Shown here one piece after another: positions 1 to 9,207 of a DNA stretch of 64,000 bases. The stretch lies in assembly GCF_002008165.1 (NCBI RefSeq), contig NZ_MRDM01000029.1, positions 1 to 64,000 on the forward strand, given 5' to 3'. How positions within the stretch are numbered: the stretch's first letter is position 1; each line of letters starts with the position of its first letter. The notes under the pieces are model-generated. The model searched no databases. It was given only the letters and a program-made list of their open reading frames with translations, and was not told the origin of the DNA. A program made the translations under genes and the position numbers. The DNA comes from Rhizobium laguerreae (GTDB lineage Bacteria > Pseudomonadota > Alphaproteobacteria > Rhizobiales > Rhizobiaceae).

Positions 1-349
1 GTGGTCTCCGTTCGTCCTAAGCAAACAAACAGAATCACAACTGGCTGATTTCACTCAACTCTTTTTCGGTCAGGCTCTAAGGCTGAGAACAACGAACTTT
101 CGTCTTGGTGTGGACACCGGAAAGCAAGAGCCAGTCGACGCCCCTCGCCTCGAGCGTATCTTGCTCCTAATCGTCCTTGGGCGGTTCGACTTGTAACCGC
201 CTCTCTTCTTCTACTGCCGGCAAGCTCCATAAATTCGAAATCGCAATTAGGACGTGGATTCCGATGTTAGGCAATTTTTCAAAGCTCTCCGTCAATTTGC
301 CAACCGCCGTTGGGTTGTCAGAGGAGCGGCCGAAGGCGATTTTCACCGA
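1..349. other. No gene recognised at left edge
   Basis: I see no reading frame with a recognisable product or a good ribosome binding site in this stretch. It lies downstream of the GNAT toxin gene, which ends at 350, and may hold the decayed end of an element outside the window. Confidence 0.4.
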
Positions 350-838
350 TCACTTCAGGCCTACTTGAGCTTTCAATGATAACACCAAGGCCATAGGATT
401 CGCGGGCGACGATGTAAATCCAAAATGCTCATAGAAGGCCTTGGCTTCATCGGAGATCGCGTGAACCAGAAGGCCGCGAATACCCATGATATGGGCTGCC
501 TGTCCGGTACGCAGCACGGCGTCTTGCAACAGCGCGGCTCCGATTCCTCTTCCCTGCCAGTTGCGATCGATGGCCAGACGGCCAAGGACTGCCATGGGAA
601 CCGGGTCGGGCATGTTGCGCCGGATCGCTCCCGGCGAGTCGGCGACAGCCAGCGCTCCCGATGAGAGGCAGTAATAACCGACAACGCGCTCGCCCTCGCA
701 GACCACATAGGTTCGCGATGCGCCGCTGACCTGATTGGCCCGCGCCCTGCGGCGTAGCCATTCATCAAGGCTGTCGTGCCCGCTGTCGAATAGCTGGAGA
801 TCGTGCGCTTCGCCGAGAAGCGTCGGTGCAGACAGCAT
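350..838 (-). CDS. GNAT-family acetyltransferase toxin of a DUF1778/GNAT (TacAT-like) pair
   Basis: The 162-residue product is a single GNAT domain. The acetyl-CoA loop is visible around residues 90-110 (RLAIDRNWQGRGIGAALL), and a late AKAFYEHFGF segment carries the tyrosine usual in these enzymes. Known relatives (TacT, AtaT) acetylate charged aminoacyl-tRNA and stop translation; that role is inferred from family and context. The start codon shares one base with the stop of the upstream antitoxin (TAATG), so the pair is probably translationally coupled. Length and gene order fit the family. A housekeeping GNAT enzyme is a less likely alternative because of the DUF1778 partner. Confidence 0.88.
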   Translation of the reverse strand: MLSAPTLLGEAHDLQLFDSGHDSLDEWLRRRARANQVSGASRTYVVCEGERVVGYYCLSSGALAVADSPGAIRRNMPDPVPMAVLGRLAIDRNWQGRGIGAALLQDAVLRTGQAAHIMGIRGLLVHAISDEAKAFYEHFGFTSSPANPMALVLSLKAQVGLK

Positions 839-1122
839 TACGGCTGCCAGGGTTTGCGAGTGTTCATCAGCCGTTCGAAGCCTTCGCTATTTGGCGGTTG
901 GTCGAGGACGGCGAGATAGTGTTTGTAGCTGTCAGGATCGACCCGCACCAATGTCTGATCGAGAAGCGCGTCTTCTGCGGCACGGCGCGAAGCGTCGATC
1001 ATGAAATCCGAACGGGTCTTCCCGTGGGCCTTGGCGGCACGGTCGATCAGGACGCGAACGTCCTCACGAACCCTCAAGTTAACGGCGCGGGTATGGGTAT
1101 CAGTGGCGTTTTTGCTGGTCAT
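838..1122 (-). CDS. DUF1778 ribbon-helix-helix antitoxin
   Basis: The 94-residue product has an N-terminal DNA-binding segment (about residues 14-45, NLRVREDVRVLIDRAA) typical of DUF1778 ribbon-helix-helix antitoxins. The C-terminal tail would bind and neutralise the GNAT toxin. The start at 1122 is chosen because GGAAGAGG lies just upstream; a longer frame reaching 1221 would run through the operator palindrome and has no comparable site. The gene precedes the toxin with a one-base overlap. Autorepression through the palindrome at 1157-1171 is the expected regulation for the family. Confidence 0.87.
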   Translation of the reverse strand: MTSKNATDTHTRAVNLRVREDVRVLIDRAAKAHGKTRSDFMIDASRRAAEDALLDQTLVRVDPDSYKHYLAVLDQPPNSEGFERLMNTRKPWQP

Positions 1123-1156
1123 GGCCTCTTCCTTCAAGGCCATATACCACAACCGC

Positions 1157-1171
1157 ATACACAATGTGTAT
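1157..1171. promoter_or_regulatory. Probable operator of the DUF1778/GNAT operon
   Basis: A perfect 15-base inverted repeat, ATACACA-A-TGTGTAT, lies 35 bases upstream of the antitoxin start. Ribbon-helix-helix antitoxins of this family bind short palindromes over their own promoter, so this is the natural autoregulatory site. The assignment rests on symmetry and position only. Confidence 0.65.
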
Positions 1172-1591
1172 CTATTTCTTGCGATATTGCGGGGTGATAT
1201 CCCAACGGTTCCTCTGGACATGGGCGCTCGCTTCGATCGAAAGCCCGGATTTCACCGCTAGACAAGAAACTGGCGGCACCAGTTCCCCAATCCCTACGCC
1301 TTCGAGGACGCGCCGCATTGCGGGCACTAGTTGAGTGATCCAGCAGCCCGGGATCGCGCCTCTTGCCCAGCAAATCCGCGCATTTGGAAAGGCGAACACT
1401 GGACACCAGCCCATCCACGTGCCGCCAATATTCGGCGGCAATGATGATCGTTCGTGCGTTCTCAATCACATCCGCTTCATCGACACCTTCCCGCGATCCA
1501 ATTCGTCGAGCCCCTTGAGCAGTTTGGAGGAGTTCGGCTCCATCAACTGCAAGTTGTTGACTGAGCGCCAGAGAGGGTACGGGACCTCCGC
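1172..1591. other. Stretch without a confident gene
   Basis: Frames exist on both strands but none shows a recognisable family, a good ribosome binding site or convincing composition. The minus frame that crosses this stretch also runs into both neighbouring genes, so it is probably a shadow. It may hold the promoter of the toxin-antitoxin pair near its left end. Confidence 0.4.
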
Positions 1592-2341
1592 TCAAAGGTA
1601 AGCTCGCGAAAAGAATACTGCGGTCGTTAAAAAGGCGACCGCGAGGGTCAGCACCCGAACAACCGATGGTGGCTGCCTTCGTCCGATATGCGCTCCGATC
1701 CACCCGCCGATAACGGCTCCAATCGTCATGGCAATGCACGCCTGCCAGACGATTGCCCCGGCAAGTGCGAAGACGATGACGGCGACCGCGTTTGCGGCAG
1801 TTACCATCACCATTCTTGTCGGATTCAGGCTCTTAATGGCCCCGCCCCCGAGCGCGCTCCATGCCGCAAGCATCATAAGACCCACCGCGCCGCCAAAATA
1901 GCCGCCATAAAGACCGAGAAAGAATTGAACCGTTGCGAAGGTCAGAACACTCGGACGTGCCTGCGTCCGGAATACCGCGCTGACCCTCGGACCTGCCGCC
2001 AGCATCAATGTCGCCACCAGCAAAAGCCATGGCAGGATACCATCGAAAATCCTCGATGGGGTTAGCAGCAATAGAATGCTTCCGGCCACACCACCCATCA
2101 CCGTCACGATGGCAATGGGCATGACATTGACGCCGCACACACTCCTAACCCCATCACGGTAGACCCACGAGCTCGCCATACCGCCGGGAAACAAGGCTAG
2201 GGTGCTTGTCGCGTTTGCGGCTACCGACGGCACTCCGACAGATATCAGCGCAGGCAGGGATACGAACGACCCGCCGCCCGCCAACGCATTCATGCTGCCT
2301 GCCAACAAGCCAGCAAGGAAAAGAAGCATGATATCGTACAT
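1592..2341 (-). CDS. TauE/SafE-family membrane exporter
   Basis: The 249-residue product begins with a hydrophobic helix followed by the signature stretch LAGSMNALAGGGSF (about residues 14-27). Several further membrane helices rich in Gly, Ala and Leu follow, as in the TauE/SafE (DUF81) family of probable sulfite or organosulfonate exporters. Length is normal and the protein is complete. The substrate cannot be told from sequence. No sulfur-metabolism gene is adjacent, so a sulfonate role is only the family default. Confidence 0.85.
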   Translation of the reverse strand: MYDIMLLFLAGLLAGSMNALAGGGSFVSLPALISVGVPSVAANATSTLALFPGGMASSWVYRDGVRSVCGVNVMPIAIVTVMGGVAGSILLLLTPSRIFDGILPWLLLVATLMLAAGPRVSAVFRTQARPSVLTFATVQFFLGLYGGYFGGAVGLMMLAAWSALGGGAIKSLNPTRMVMVTAANAVAVIVFALAGAIVWQACIAMTIGAVIGGWIGAHIGRRQPPSVVRVLTLAVAFLTTAVFFSRAYL

Positions 2342-2489
2342 GTTCAGGTCGCCTTGGCACCCAAGCCTGATTTCGGCCGAGCCTCTTGTCCAATACCGCC
2401 GTCACATCGCCGCATGACGTTTTGCGTCCATGAGAGCCCGCCCCATGACTGCCATCCGCCGTAGTCAAGGAAACGCAATTGAGAGCCAT

Positions 2490-2741
2490 TCATCCGATCA
2501 CCATGAGCGTAACCGATGCTATCCCGAGGACTACGCCAACCGCCTGATGCCAGCCGAGCCGCTCGTCGAAAACCAAGACGGCGATCGCGTTGATGGCGAT
2601 GAGCTGCGCGACCGACGACAACGAAATAGCGAGGGAAAACCCGCTCGTCCGCATGAGAGCGATCATCGAAAGATTGCCTAATGTGTAGAGGATAAGGGCA
2701 GTGGCGAGCAGTAGAAGGAGGCTTATTTCGATGTCATGGTT
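2490..2741 (-). pseudogene. 5'-truncated EamA/SMR-like small transporter relic
   Basis: The minus strand is open for 83 codons and encodes three or four hydrophobic helices, with the segment VFDERLGWHQAVGVVLGIAS typical of the C-terminal half of EamA/DMT carriers. There is no ATG or GTG start before the family-like sequence begins; the frame opens directly after a TGA at 2742-2744. The front of the gene appears lost where the divergent isomerase gene begins. It could still be translated from a rare start, but a relic is more likely. Confidence 0.5.
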
Positions 2742-3537
2742 TCAAGGCCCACCATTACGGCCCAGAACGCTCAATACGAGGTCTCCGCCGTCGATCTCGC
2801 TCCAACTTCACTCTATGCGCGGTCTCGGTAGCCTTGCATGCCAAGTAGAGGCAGCGGCGGCGGTTGGATATCAATTCGTTGAGCCGCTTGAACATCATCT
2901 GGTCGAAGCCGAGGGCCTTGATCGCATTCTCAGGGACAACGCTGTAGCCGCGCCAACGGCCCACGTCACATTGGCAACCTTCAGAGCTGAGACGGCGCGC
3001 ACGGTTGACAACTGTATCCGCTGTGGCGTTCGGGAACTGTTCGTTCAAATTCCTAACAACGCTGCTATTGAAAAAGTAGCCTATTGGCAGAAAACCGGAA
3101 CTGAGCTTGGTAAACACGCTGAAATTATGCTCTCCCATGGAGTGACTTTGGGCTTCCATAACGTGAATTCTGGCTTTCGGCTCTTACCAAACGGACAGTA
3201 CGGTTTCGAAGTCCTGTTTCGTGCGGCATCCGGCTCACCCTTGGTGTGGCAAGCAGACATTGCTTGGTTACATCGAGCTGGAGTGAACCCTCGTGACTGG
3301 CTACGGCGTTTTTCGGGCCTGTTGACCTCAGCGCATGTCAAAGACCAGGCGGCCGACGGTGAGAGCATCGACGAAGACGGATGGGCCAATGTCGGCGCGG
3401 GCGTAATGGTATGGCCGTCTCTGTGGCAAGCGGCAGTCCAGAACGGCGCGCGTACATTGGTCATCGAACACGACAATCCCAAAGACCCGGTGGCGTTCGC
3501 TAAAAAGAGCCTCTCTTATGTTCAACGATTTCTTTGA
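2731..3537 (+). CDS. Sugar phosphate isomerase/epimerase (AP-endonuclease-2 TIM barrel)
   Basis: The 268-residue product has the TIM-barrel pattern of this family. The first strand is ISLQLHSMRGLG near residue 24, followed by helix VEAAAAVGYQFVEPL. Later strands carry probable metal-ligand segments GFHNVN, WQADIAW, HVKDQ and LVIEHDNP. Such enzymes isomerise or epimerise sugars, inosose or related polyols; the substrate is unknown. The ATG at 2731 is preceded by AGAAGGAGG ten bases upstream. The roughly 20 residues ahead of the first strand look unlike the family, so the N-terminus may have been altered by a frameshift or rearrangement. Confidence 0.75.
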   Translation: MSWFQGPPLRPRTLNTRSPPSISLQLHSMRGLGSLACQVEAAAAVGYQFVEPLEHHLVEAEGLDRILRDNAVAAPTAHVTLATFRAETARTVDNCIRCGVRELFVQIPNNAAIEKVAYWQKTGTELGKHAEIMLSHGVTLGFHNVNSGFRLLPNGQYGFEVLFRAASGSPLVWQADIAWLHRAGVNPRDWLRRFSGLLTSAHVKDQAADGESIDEDGWANVGAGVMVWPSLWQAAVQNGARTLVIEHDNPKDPVAFAKKSLSYVQRFL

Positions 3538-4011
3538 TAGTGCGCCTTCGGTTGTTTCGGTCAGTCAGATGCCAACCGTTCCGAGGTCTTGGAACGTGAG
3601 CGGGCAGCGGCCGCGATGGCGATACAGACGATCTAAGATGCGACTTCGATGCTGAAGGGGTGCGCGACTTTGTCTAGCGCTGCTTTTCCCGCAACTCGCC
3701 CAATTGGCGAGCATGAGGGCGAAACTGAGCGCCTCCGGACCGATGATCGGTAGCGAGACCGCCGTTTCCGCTCGAACATCGCCTCGACGCGGCGACCCGT
3801 TCTGTCGTCGAAATTGCCGGCTCTTTCAAACAAGGCTCAAGCAATTCCGGAGAGTTTCCGTTTCGATGCCCACGGCTTCAAAGCGGCGCAAGTGCAAGCC
3901 GGTGCTTAATAATGGGAACTCATACCCCAAGCTCTGCTTGTCCCAGCCAAGTCGATGTCGCCGCGCCACTGGCGTTAAGTGGCGCGGCTGGATTTCGAGT
4001 GACCTACCTGG
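3538..4011. other. 474-bp stretch without a recognised gene
   Basis: The isomerase on the plus strand and the aminotransferase on the minus strand converge here. Short frames on both strands show no family signature. Their broken character suggests decayed coding DNA. Confidence 0.4.
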
Positions 4012-5334
4012 CTATCGACTAATCTTCGCAAATATGGAGTCCAGCCGTCCCAGGGCATCATCGATATCGTGCGAGGTGTGAGCGACTGTAAAGCCGTAGT
4101 GTGCAGGTGAAACCGGACCCGCGGTATCGTGGAACCAGAGCCCATTCTTAACGCATTCGGTCACGAATTTCTTATAGGTCCCTTTATCCTCAGCTACAGC
4201 AACCTTGCGGAAGTCAAAATCGTCCTCTGGATTCTCAACACCAAAGTAAATGCCGAACCGGGCACCGAGCCCACGCACGTGGGCGGCAATCTTATGCTTG
4301 GCGAGAAGATCGTCGATTCCAGCATACAGTTTGTTGCCCGTATCCTCTAACCGGTCGTAAAAGCCCTGCTCACTAGCCATCGTCAAGCAGGCCACGCTGG
4401 CCAGGACGGGCATCAGCGCACCACTGTATGTGCCGCTGACAGCAGTCTTTCCGATCGGGTTGAGATGCTCCATGATCTCCTTTTTTCCACCGAATGCAGC
4501 AATCGACATGCCGCCGCCGATCGCTTTCGCCATAACCGTCACGTCAGGCAGGACACCGTAATATTTCTGAGCGCTACCCGGACGCATCCTCAAACCCGTA
4601 ACGACTTCGTCGAAAATTAGGACTGTGTTTTCGCGCGTGCAGATCTCGCGGACGGCGCGAAGATATTCTCCACGTGCCTCAAGGCATCCGCAGTTATAGC
4701 TGATCGGTTCGAGGATTACGCAAGCGATCTTGTCCTTGTATTTCTTCAGTGCATGTTCGAAAGCGTCTACATTATTGAAAATGACGTTTACGACGCCGTC
4801 CTTGGCATTGATCGGAAATCCCACCGAATCCGGATGGGTCTCGACCTCTCCGTATGCATCGACATTGCTGATCATATTGTGGTTGAACCAGATGCTTTCG
4901 TGCATACCATGGAAATGGCCCTCGAACCTTAGCACCTTGTCGCGTCCGGAATAGGTACGAGCCAAGCGGATCGCGGCCTGTGTCGCTTCCGAGCCTGTGT
5001 TCAGCAGCCGCATACGCTCGCAGCTGGGGAAGAAATGCTGCAGCAGCTTAGCCAGCTGTGTATGATGTTCCGTATCGAAGTTCATGAAGAAACCAAGTTC
5101 CAGGGCCTGGTTGATCGCCTCACGTATACGAGGGTTGTTATGTCCGAAAAGCGCTGCACCCGCGCCAGTATGGAAATCGATGAACTCGTTTCCTTCGGCG
5201 TCCCAAAACCTGCTACCGTTGGCACGGGAAATGTAGAGCGGCTGGCCTAACGGAGCATTGTACCGTTGCCCTGCAGATGCACCTGCAACAAAATATTTGC
5301 TGGCCTCGGCATGTATATCATTCAGTTTTTTCAT
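4012..5334 (-). CDS. Class III PLP-dependent aminotransferase, glutamate-1-semialdehyde aminomutase-like
   Basis: The product (440 residues from the ATG at 5334; a GTG at 5343 is also possible) is a full-length class III enzyme. Visible blocks are DFHTGAGAALFGHNNP near residue 55, NTGSEATQAAIRLAR near 115, the cofactor aspartate in LIFDEVVTGLR, and the Schiff-base lysine in MAKAIGGGMSIAAFGG. It resembles HemL but is probably not the housekeeping enzyme, since it sits in a catabolic cluster with a dehydrogenase, a second aminotransferase and HyuAB. It would move an amino group on an amino ketone, amino acid or amino sugar; the substrate is unknown. Confidence 0.85.
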   Translation of the reverse strand: MKKLNDIHAEASKYFVAGASAGQRYNAPLGQPLYISRANGSRFWDAEGNEFIDFHTGAGAALFGHNNPRIREAINQALELGFFMNFDTEHHTQLAKLLQHFFPSCERMRLLNTGSEATQAAIRLARTYSGRDKVLRFEGHFHGMHESIWFNHNMISNVDAYGEVETHPDSVGFPINAKDGVVNVIFNNVDAFEHALKKYKDKIACVILEPISYNCGCLEARGEYLRAVREICTRENTVLIFDEVVTGLRMRPGSAQKYYGVLPDVTVMAKAIGGGMSIAAFGGKKEIMEHLNPIGKTAVSGTYSGALMPVLASVACLTMASEQGFYDRLEDTGNKLYAGIDDLLAKHKIAAHVRGLGARFGIYFGVENPEDDFDFRKVAVAEDKGTYKKFVTECVKNGLWFHDTAGPVSPAHYGFTVAHTSHDIDDALGRLDSIFAKISR

Positions 5335-5562
5335 TTTGGTCACACTCCGTCTAGGCGACCGGCCTTCATCGCCGGCTGCTACGCTTTTTCGCGAGTCGTT
5401 GAATTCACTGACTTCAGAGGGCGAGTTGATGCCGACCGAAATATATGGATTGCATGGTCAGTTCTGATGCACTCGGTTCCACCGCGCTAAGTCAACTGAA
5501 ACGGCTGCCCTCTAGTATTGAACGGCCAGTCGGGTGTTCAGGAAAGGTGTTTCAATTCCACC

Positions 5563-6342
5563 TCACAGACTGGCGGTTATGCCGCCATCGACATACAGCG
5601 TCTGGCCATTGATGAAAGACGAAGCAACGCTGGATAAAAACACCGCCGCGCCCACGAGTTCGTCGACCTCTCCCCACCTGCCTGCCGGGGTTCGCTTCTG
5701 GAGCCAGTCCGAAAACACCGCACTCTCGACCAGCGCTGCGTTAAGCGGTGTCTTGAAATAGCCCGGCGCGATTGAATTGATCTGTAAGCCGTGTTTCGCC
5801 CAGTCCGTGCACATCCCCTTGGTAAGATTGCGAATAGCCCCCTTGGTTGCCGTATATGGAGCTATTCCAGGGCGTGCGAGTTCACTTTGCACTGATGCGA
5901 TATTGATGATCTTTCCTTGGCCGCGCTCGATCATGCCCCGGACCACGGCGCGACTAACGTAGAACGCGCTTGACACATTGGTCCTGAAGAGTTCCTCCCA
6001 CTTCTCAATCGGGAAATCCTCCAGTGCAGTGCGGAATTGCATGCCGGCATTGTTGATGAGAATGTCGATCGGGCCGACTGAAGTTTCTATCTGTGCGACC
6101 CCGGAAGCGCTAGATTGCGCGTCCGTCACATCAAAGCTGCAGGCCTCTACAAGGAGCTTTTCCTCCTTTAATTGTGTGAGCGCGGCGTCAAGCTTCTCCG
6201 AGTTCCGACCATTTAAGACGACCTTGGCACCATGCTGGGCAAGCCCTTTGGCGAGCGCCAGACCGATACCCTGACTCGACCCAGTCACAAGTGCCGTTTT
6301 TCCGGTAAGGTCGAAAATGGATGCATTGTGCAGAACGCTCAT
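5563..6342 (-). CDS. SDR-family oxidoreductase, gluconate 5-dehydrogenase-like
   Basis: The 259-residue classical short-chain dehydrogenase shows the cofactor motif TGSSQGIG at 20-27, NNAG at 97-100, and the catalytic set Ser150, Tyr163 and Lys167 (YTATK). It is closest by eye to gluconate 5-dehydrogenases, which interconvert gluconate and 5-ketogluconate with NAD(P)H. The gluconokinase-like gene at 16.8 kb supports a sugar-acid role. It ends in DGGITASL, like a second SDR at 40156, with which it shares long identical blocks. The two look like paralogues from an internal duplication or a common source. Confidence 0.85.
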   Translation of the reverse strand: MSVLHNASIFDLTGKTALVTGSSQGIGLALAKGLAQHGAKVVLNGRNSEKLDAALTQLKEEKLLVEACSFDVTDAQSSASGVAQIETSVGPIDILINNAGMQFRTALEDFPIEKWEELFRTNVSSAFYVSRAVVRGMIERGQGKIINIASVQSELARPGIAPYTATKGAIRNLTKGMCTDWAKHGLQINSIAPGYFKTPLNAALVESAVFSDWLQKRTPAGRWGEVDELVGAAVFLSSVASSFINGQTLYVDGGITASL

Positions 6343-6418
6343 TCACTCTCTTCTTCTGAATTTGATTTTGCTTTCAATTCGAAAGCCGGGTCCCGACCCA
6401 GCGACTTGCCCAGTGCTA

Positions 6419-7324
6419 CTATTCGTAGGCGATAGGCGTCGCGTGCCAACCTTGCTCGCGCTTCTCCCAAAATGTGTCCTTGAGGCGGGTCGAGATCGGA
6501 CCTGGGCGTCCGTTGCCGAGAATTCGATCGCCGAGGCGGCTGATTGGCATGATCCCGCCCGCTGTGGTGGAGCAGAATATTTCGTCGGCGGCCTCGAATT
6601 CGGCGCGATGGATATCTCGAAGTTCGCATTCGATTCCGAGCATGTCGCAAAGCTCGATGACGGATTTGCGGGTGATCCCTTCCAGCGCACCGGAACGAGG
6701 TGTTGCGACCTTCCCATCGAAGACGGCGAATACGTTGTAGCCTGGCCCTTCGGTGACCCTGCCGTGGCGGTCGAGCAGGATGGCGGTCTCGGCACCTTGC
6801 TCATGCGCCTCGAAGTTGCCGCGCGTCAGGTCGCCCCAATGAAAATTCTTGACCGTCGGGTCGATGGATTCGGGCGCGATGCGTTCTGCTGAGCCGATGA
6901 TCGCATGCACTCCGCGCTCCTGCTGCTCGGGCGTGAAGACCCATACCCATGGCAGGACGTGGCAGATCAGATAGCTGCGACCGTAGGCGGGATGCAGAGG
7001 AACACCTCGTGGCGGGCGCGAACGGACGCAGTCCATGGCTACGTAGGCTTCGCGATAGCCAGATCGCTTGACGAGTTCGGTCAGTATTTCCTTGATCTGC
7101 TCGTCGGTTTCCGTCGGATTCAGTCGGAGTTTATTGATGGAGTTGCGGAAGCGCTTGATATGGTCGTCAAGGCGGAAGAAGACGCCGTAGTAGACACCCA
7201 CCACGTCATACGTAACGTCAGATCGGCGGTATCCCCACTCCGTCACCGGAATCTTCGCGTCCCTCAACGGCATATACTGTCCGTCGATATAGGCGGCACC
7301 TGTGCTCCAATCCGGTTCACTCAT
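6419..7324 (-). CDS. Class IV PLP aminotransferase, (R)-amine transaminase-like
   Basis: The 301-residue fold-type IV enzyme has its likely Schiff-base lysine at K159 in PTVKNFHWGDLTRG. The C-terminal half has TEGPGYNVF near 191 and STTAGGIMPI. These blocks match (R)-selective amine transaminases such as the Aspergillus terreus type more closely than they match IlvE or D-amino acid transaminase, judged from memory. It would transfer an amino group from a chiral amine or D-amino acid to a keto acid. The start at 7324 is chosen for AGGGAGA just upstream. It follows HyuB by about 55 bases on the same strand. The true substrate is unknown. Confidence 0.75.
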   Translation of the reverse strand: MSEPDWSTGAAYIDGQYMPLRDAKIPVTEWGYRRSDVTYDVVGVYYGVFFRLDDHIKRFRNSINKLRLNPTETDEQIKEILTELVKRSGYREAYVAMDCVRSRPPRGVPLHPAYGRSYLICHVLPWVWVFTPEQQERGVHAIIGSAERIAPESIDPTVKNFHWGDLTRGNFEAHEQGAETAILLDRHGRVTEGPGYNVFAVFDGKVATPRSGALEGITRKSVIELCDMLGIECELRDIHRAEFEAADEIFCSTTAGGIMPISRLGDRILGNGRPGPISTRLKDTFWEKREQGWHATPIAYE

Positions 7325-7378
7325 TGGGCTCTCCCTTGTTACGAGTTTCATGCTTTTGACTGTGGTGAAGTCGCCCGA

Positions 7379-9193
7379 TTAGGCGATCATCTTCAGGCCG
7401 CCGCTTCCACGCCGAACAGCTTCGGTCGCAGCCGCGTCCAATGCGAGATTGTCTGCTTCGCGCGAGCCGCTGACGACGACACCGTAGACATCGCGTGCGC
7501 GTTCGAGGCTGATCCAACCTTCCGCGAGATCGTGGATTACCTTCGAGGGATCACGTTCCGTTGGGAGGCCATAGCCACCACCACTTGCCGAGTGCGAAAT
7601 GATCTTCTCGCCTGCAGCAAGAGTGATCCCGTGGCATGGGGGCAGCTCCACCACGGAGCCGTCGCCCTTCCGCATCGCCGCACGTGCCGTGCTCCCAGCT
7701 CCGCCTCCGCGCGTTCCGGCCGCTGGCGTGATCGTGCCGTCAGCCGCATAGAGAACGGTCAGCTCGCCGCCGCCCCACGGACCGTATTCGCTGTAGATCG
7801 ACGGTGCGCCGCGGTAGGTGCCGGCACCCTCGCTGTCTTCCATGATATGGCGGTCTTCGATCAGGATGGGGTGATGCAGTTCATCGACTTCCACGCTGTC
7901 GATGCGGCACATCCCGGCATTTCCGGCGTGGATGATCGACAGGAAACCGTCGGTCACCGGAGTGCCCGCCCCGCCGCTCACGCCGATGTGAACCTGATTG
8001 ATGAAGGGCTCGTTGTTGTTGTGTGGATCACGGCCCGAGATAACGCCCATGCCCGGAGGCTGGATCGGACCCGTCGCCGCCTGACCGAAACCTGCTGACA
8101 GCTCCGCGATCGCCCGCTGAACGGGATTGGTCACGTGGTCCGCTAGGTTCGTCGTCGCGACAGAGCAGGACGCCGGATGTCTTGGAATGCCGACGCAGCA
8201 ATTCTCCCGCAGTTTGACGTCAATGCGCCGGAAGCTACCGGAATTCGGAATAACGGAATGATCGAGAAGCGCGTTGAAGATCCCGATCATTGCCGCGCTC
8301 TTGGATGTTGCTTCCGTCAGGTTAAGACCGCAGGGCTGGCAATCGGGATTGTCCCGGAGATCAACGACGATCGTGGCGTTGACGGCGTCGATTTCAACGT
8401 CGACCTTGACTGGAATTCCATCCGGCAGGCCAAGGAAGGGATCGTGCGCCGACTTGAGCGTGATTTTGCCGCTCGTAAGCTTCGAAATCGCTCCAATCAT
8501 CTTCTGTTCGGAGTAGTCGAACCAGCGTTCTGCATAACCCTCGAGCGCGTCCCAACCGAGTTCACGTCCAAGCGACAGCAACTCGCGCTCGCCGATACGA
8601 ACTGATCCGAGCGTTGCCAGGAAGTCACCCCACCATTGGTCAGGCACACGAATACGGGCCTGGCACATGCGAACGATATCCTGGTTTGTTTCGTAGTTCT
8701 CCTGAATCTTGGTAGCCGAGAAGATGAGCGCACCTTCTTCGTAGAGATCCTTGACGTCAGCGAGGTAGGTCGAAGGCCGGGAGTTGCCGCAATCGGCCTG
8801 GTGTGCCTTGGCCAACACGAAGAAACGAAGGACGCCGTCGTCATCCACCACGGGAACAATCATGCAATGATCGGCCGCATGGGAGTTGCCCTCGTAAGGG
8901 CTATTGTGGAGGAAGCAGTCGCCGCGCTTCATCACCGGATGATGCTTGAGAACGGCTTGGCACATCAGGTCCGGACCGATCAGGGTGTGGTTTGGCAGGC
9001 TTTCAGCCGCTGCAAGCATCTGGCAATCGGCAGTGAGTACGACACAGGAGAAGTCATGCGCCGTATTCAAGATGCCAGAACGAGCAGTCCTGAAAATGGT
9101 GTTCTGCATCTTGCGAGCGATGGTCTCCATCCGGCTCGAGATCATGGCCATCTGCACGCCATCAGGCGTTTTTTTGGAAGGTGCTTCAGTCAT
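7379..9193 (-). CDS. hyuB: Hydantoinase B/oxoprolinase-family subunit (HyuB)
   Basis: The 604-residue product has the HyuB layout: an N-terminal IRTARSGILNTAHDFSCVV-like segment near residue 35, then HNSPYEGNSHAADHC near 100, and a Gly-rich C-terminus (SASGGGYGLPTERDP). HyuA/HyuB proteins form ATP-dependent complexes that open cyclic amides (hydantoins, 5-oxoproline) or, in relatives, carboxylate acetone or acetophenone. It lies 14 bases after HyuA and before the class IV aminotransferase, so the three are probably one operon. The substrate cannot be assigned; a nitrogen-containing ring compound is plausible from the two aminotransferases nearby. Confidence 0.87.
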   Translation of the reverse strand: MTEAPSKKTPDGVQMAMISSRMETIARKMQNTIFRTARSGILNTAHDFSCVVLTADCQMLAAAESLPNHTLIGPDLMCQAVLKHHPVMKRGDCFLHNSPYEGNSHAADHCMIVPVVDDDGVLRFFVLAKAHQADCGNSRPSTYLADVKDLYEEGALIFSATKIQENYETNQDIVRMCQARIRVPDQWWGDFLATLGSVRIGERELLSLGRELGWDALEGYAERWFDYSEQKMIGAISKLTSGKITLKSAHDPFLGLPDGIPVKVDVEIDAVNATIVVDLRDNPDCQPCGLNLTEATSKSAAMIGIFNALLDHSVIPNSGSFRRIDVKLRENCCVGIPRHPASCSVATTNLADHVTNPVQRAIAELSAGFGQAATGPIQPPGMGVISGRDPHNNNEPFINQVHIGVSGGAGTPVTDGFLSIIHAGNAGMCRIDSVEVDELHHPILIEDRHIMEDSEGAGTYRGAPSIYSEYGPWGGGELTVLYAADGTITPAAGTRGGGAGSTARAAMRKGDGSVVELPPCHGITLAAGEKIISHSASGGGYGLPTERDPSKVIHDLAEGWISLERARDVYGVVVSGSREADNLALDAAATEAVRRGSGGLKMIA

Positions 9194-9207
9194 CTGCTTG
9201 CTCCTGA

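Noticed and set aside
1134..1739. 201-codon minus-strand frame between toxin-antitoxin pair and TauE gene
   Set aside because: It overlaps both neighbouring genes and the operator palindrome, has no good start and matches no family.
4012..5334. Housekeeping hemL assignment
   Set aside because: The motifs fit the HemL superfamily, but alphaproteobacteria mostly make 5-aminolevulinate through HemA condensation, and the gene lies in a catabolic cluster.
6905..8098. 397-codon plus-strand frame
   Set aside because: It is antisense to the class IV aminotransferase and hyuB, and has no family features.
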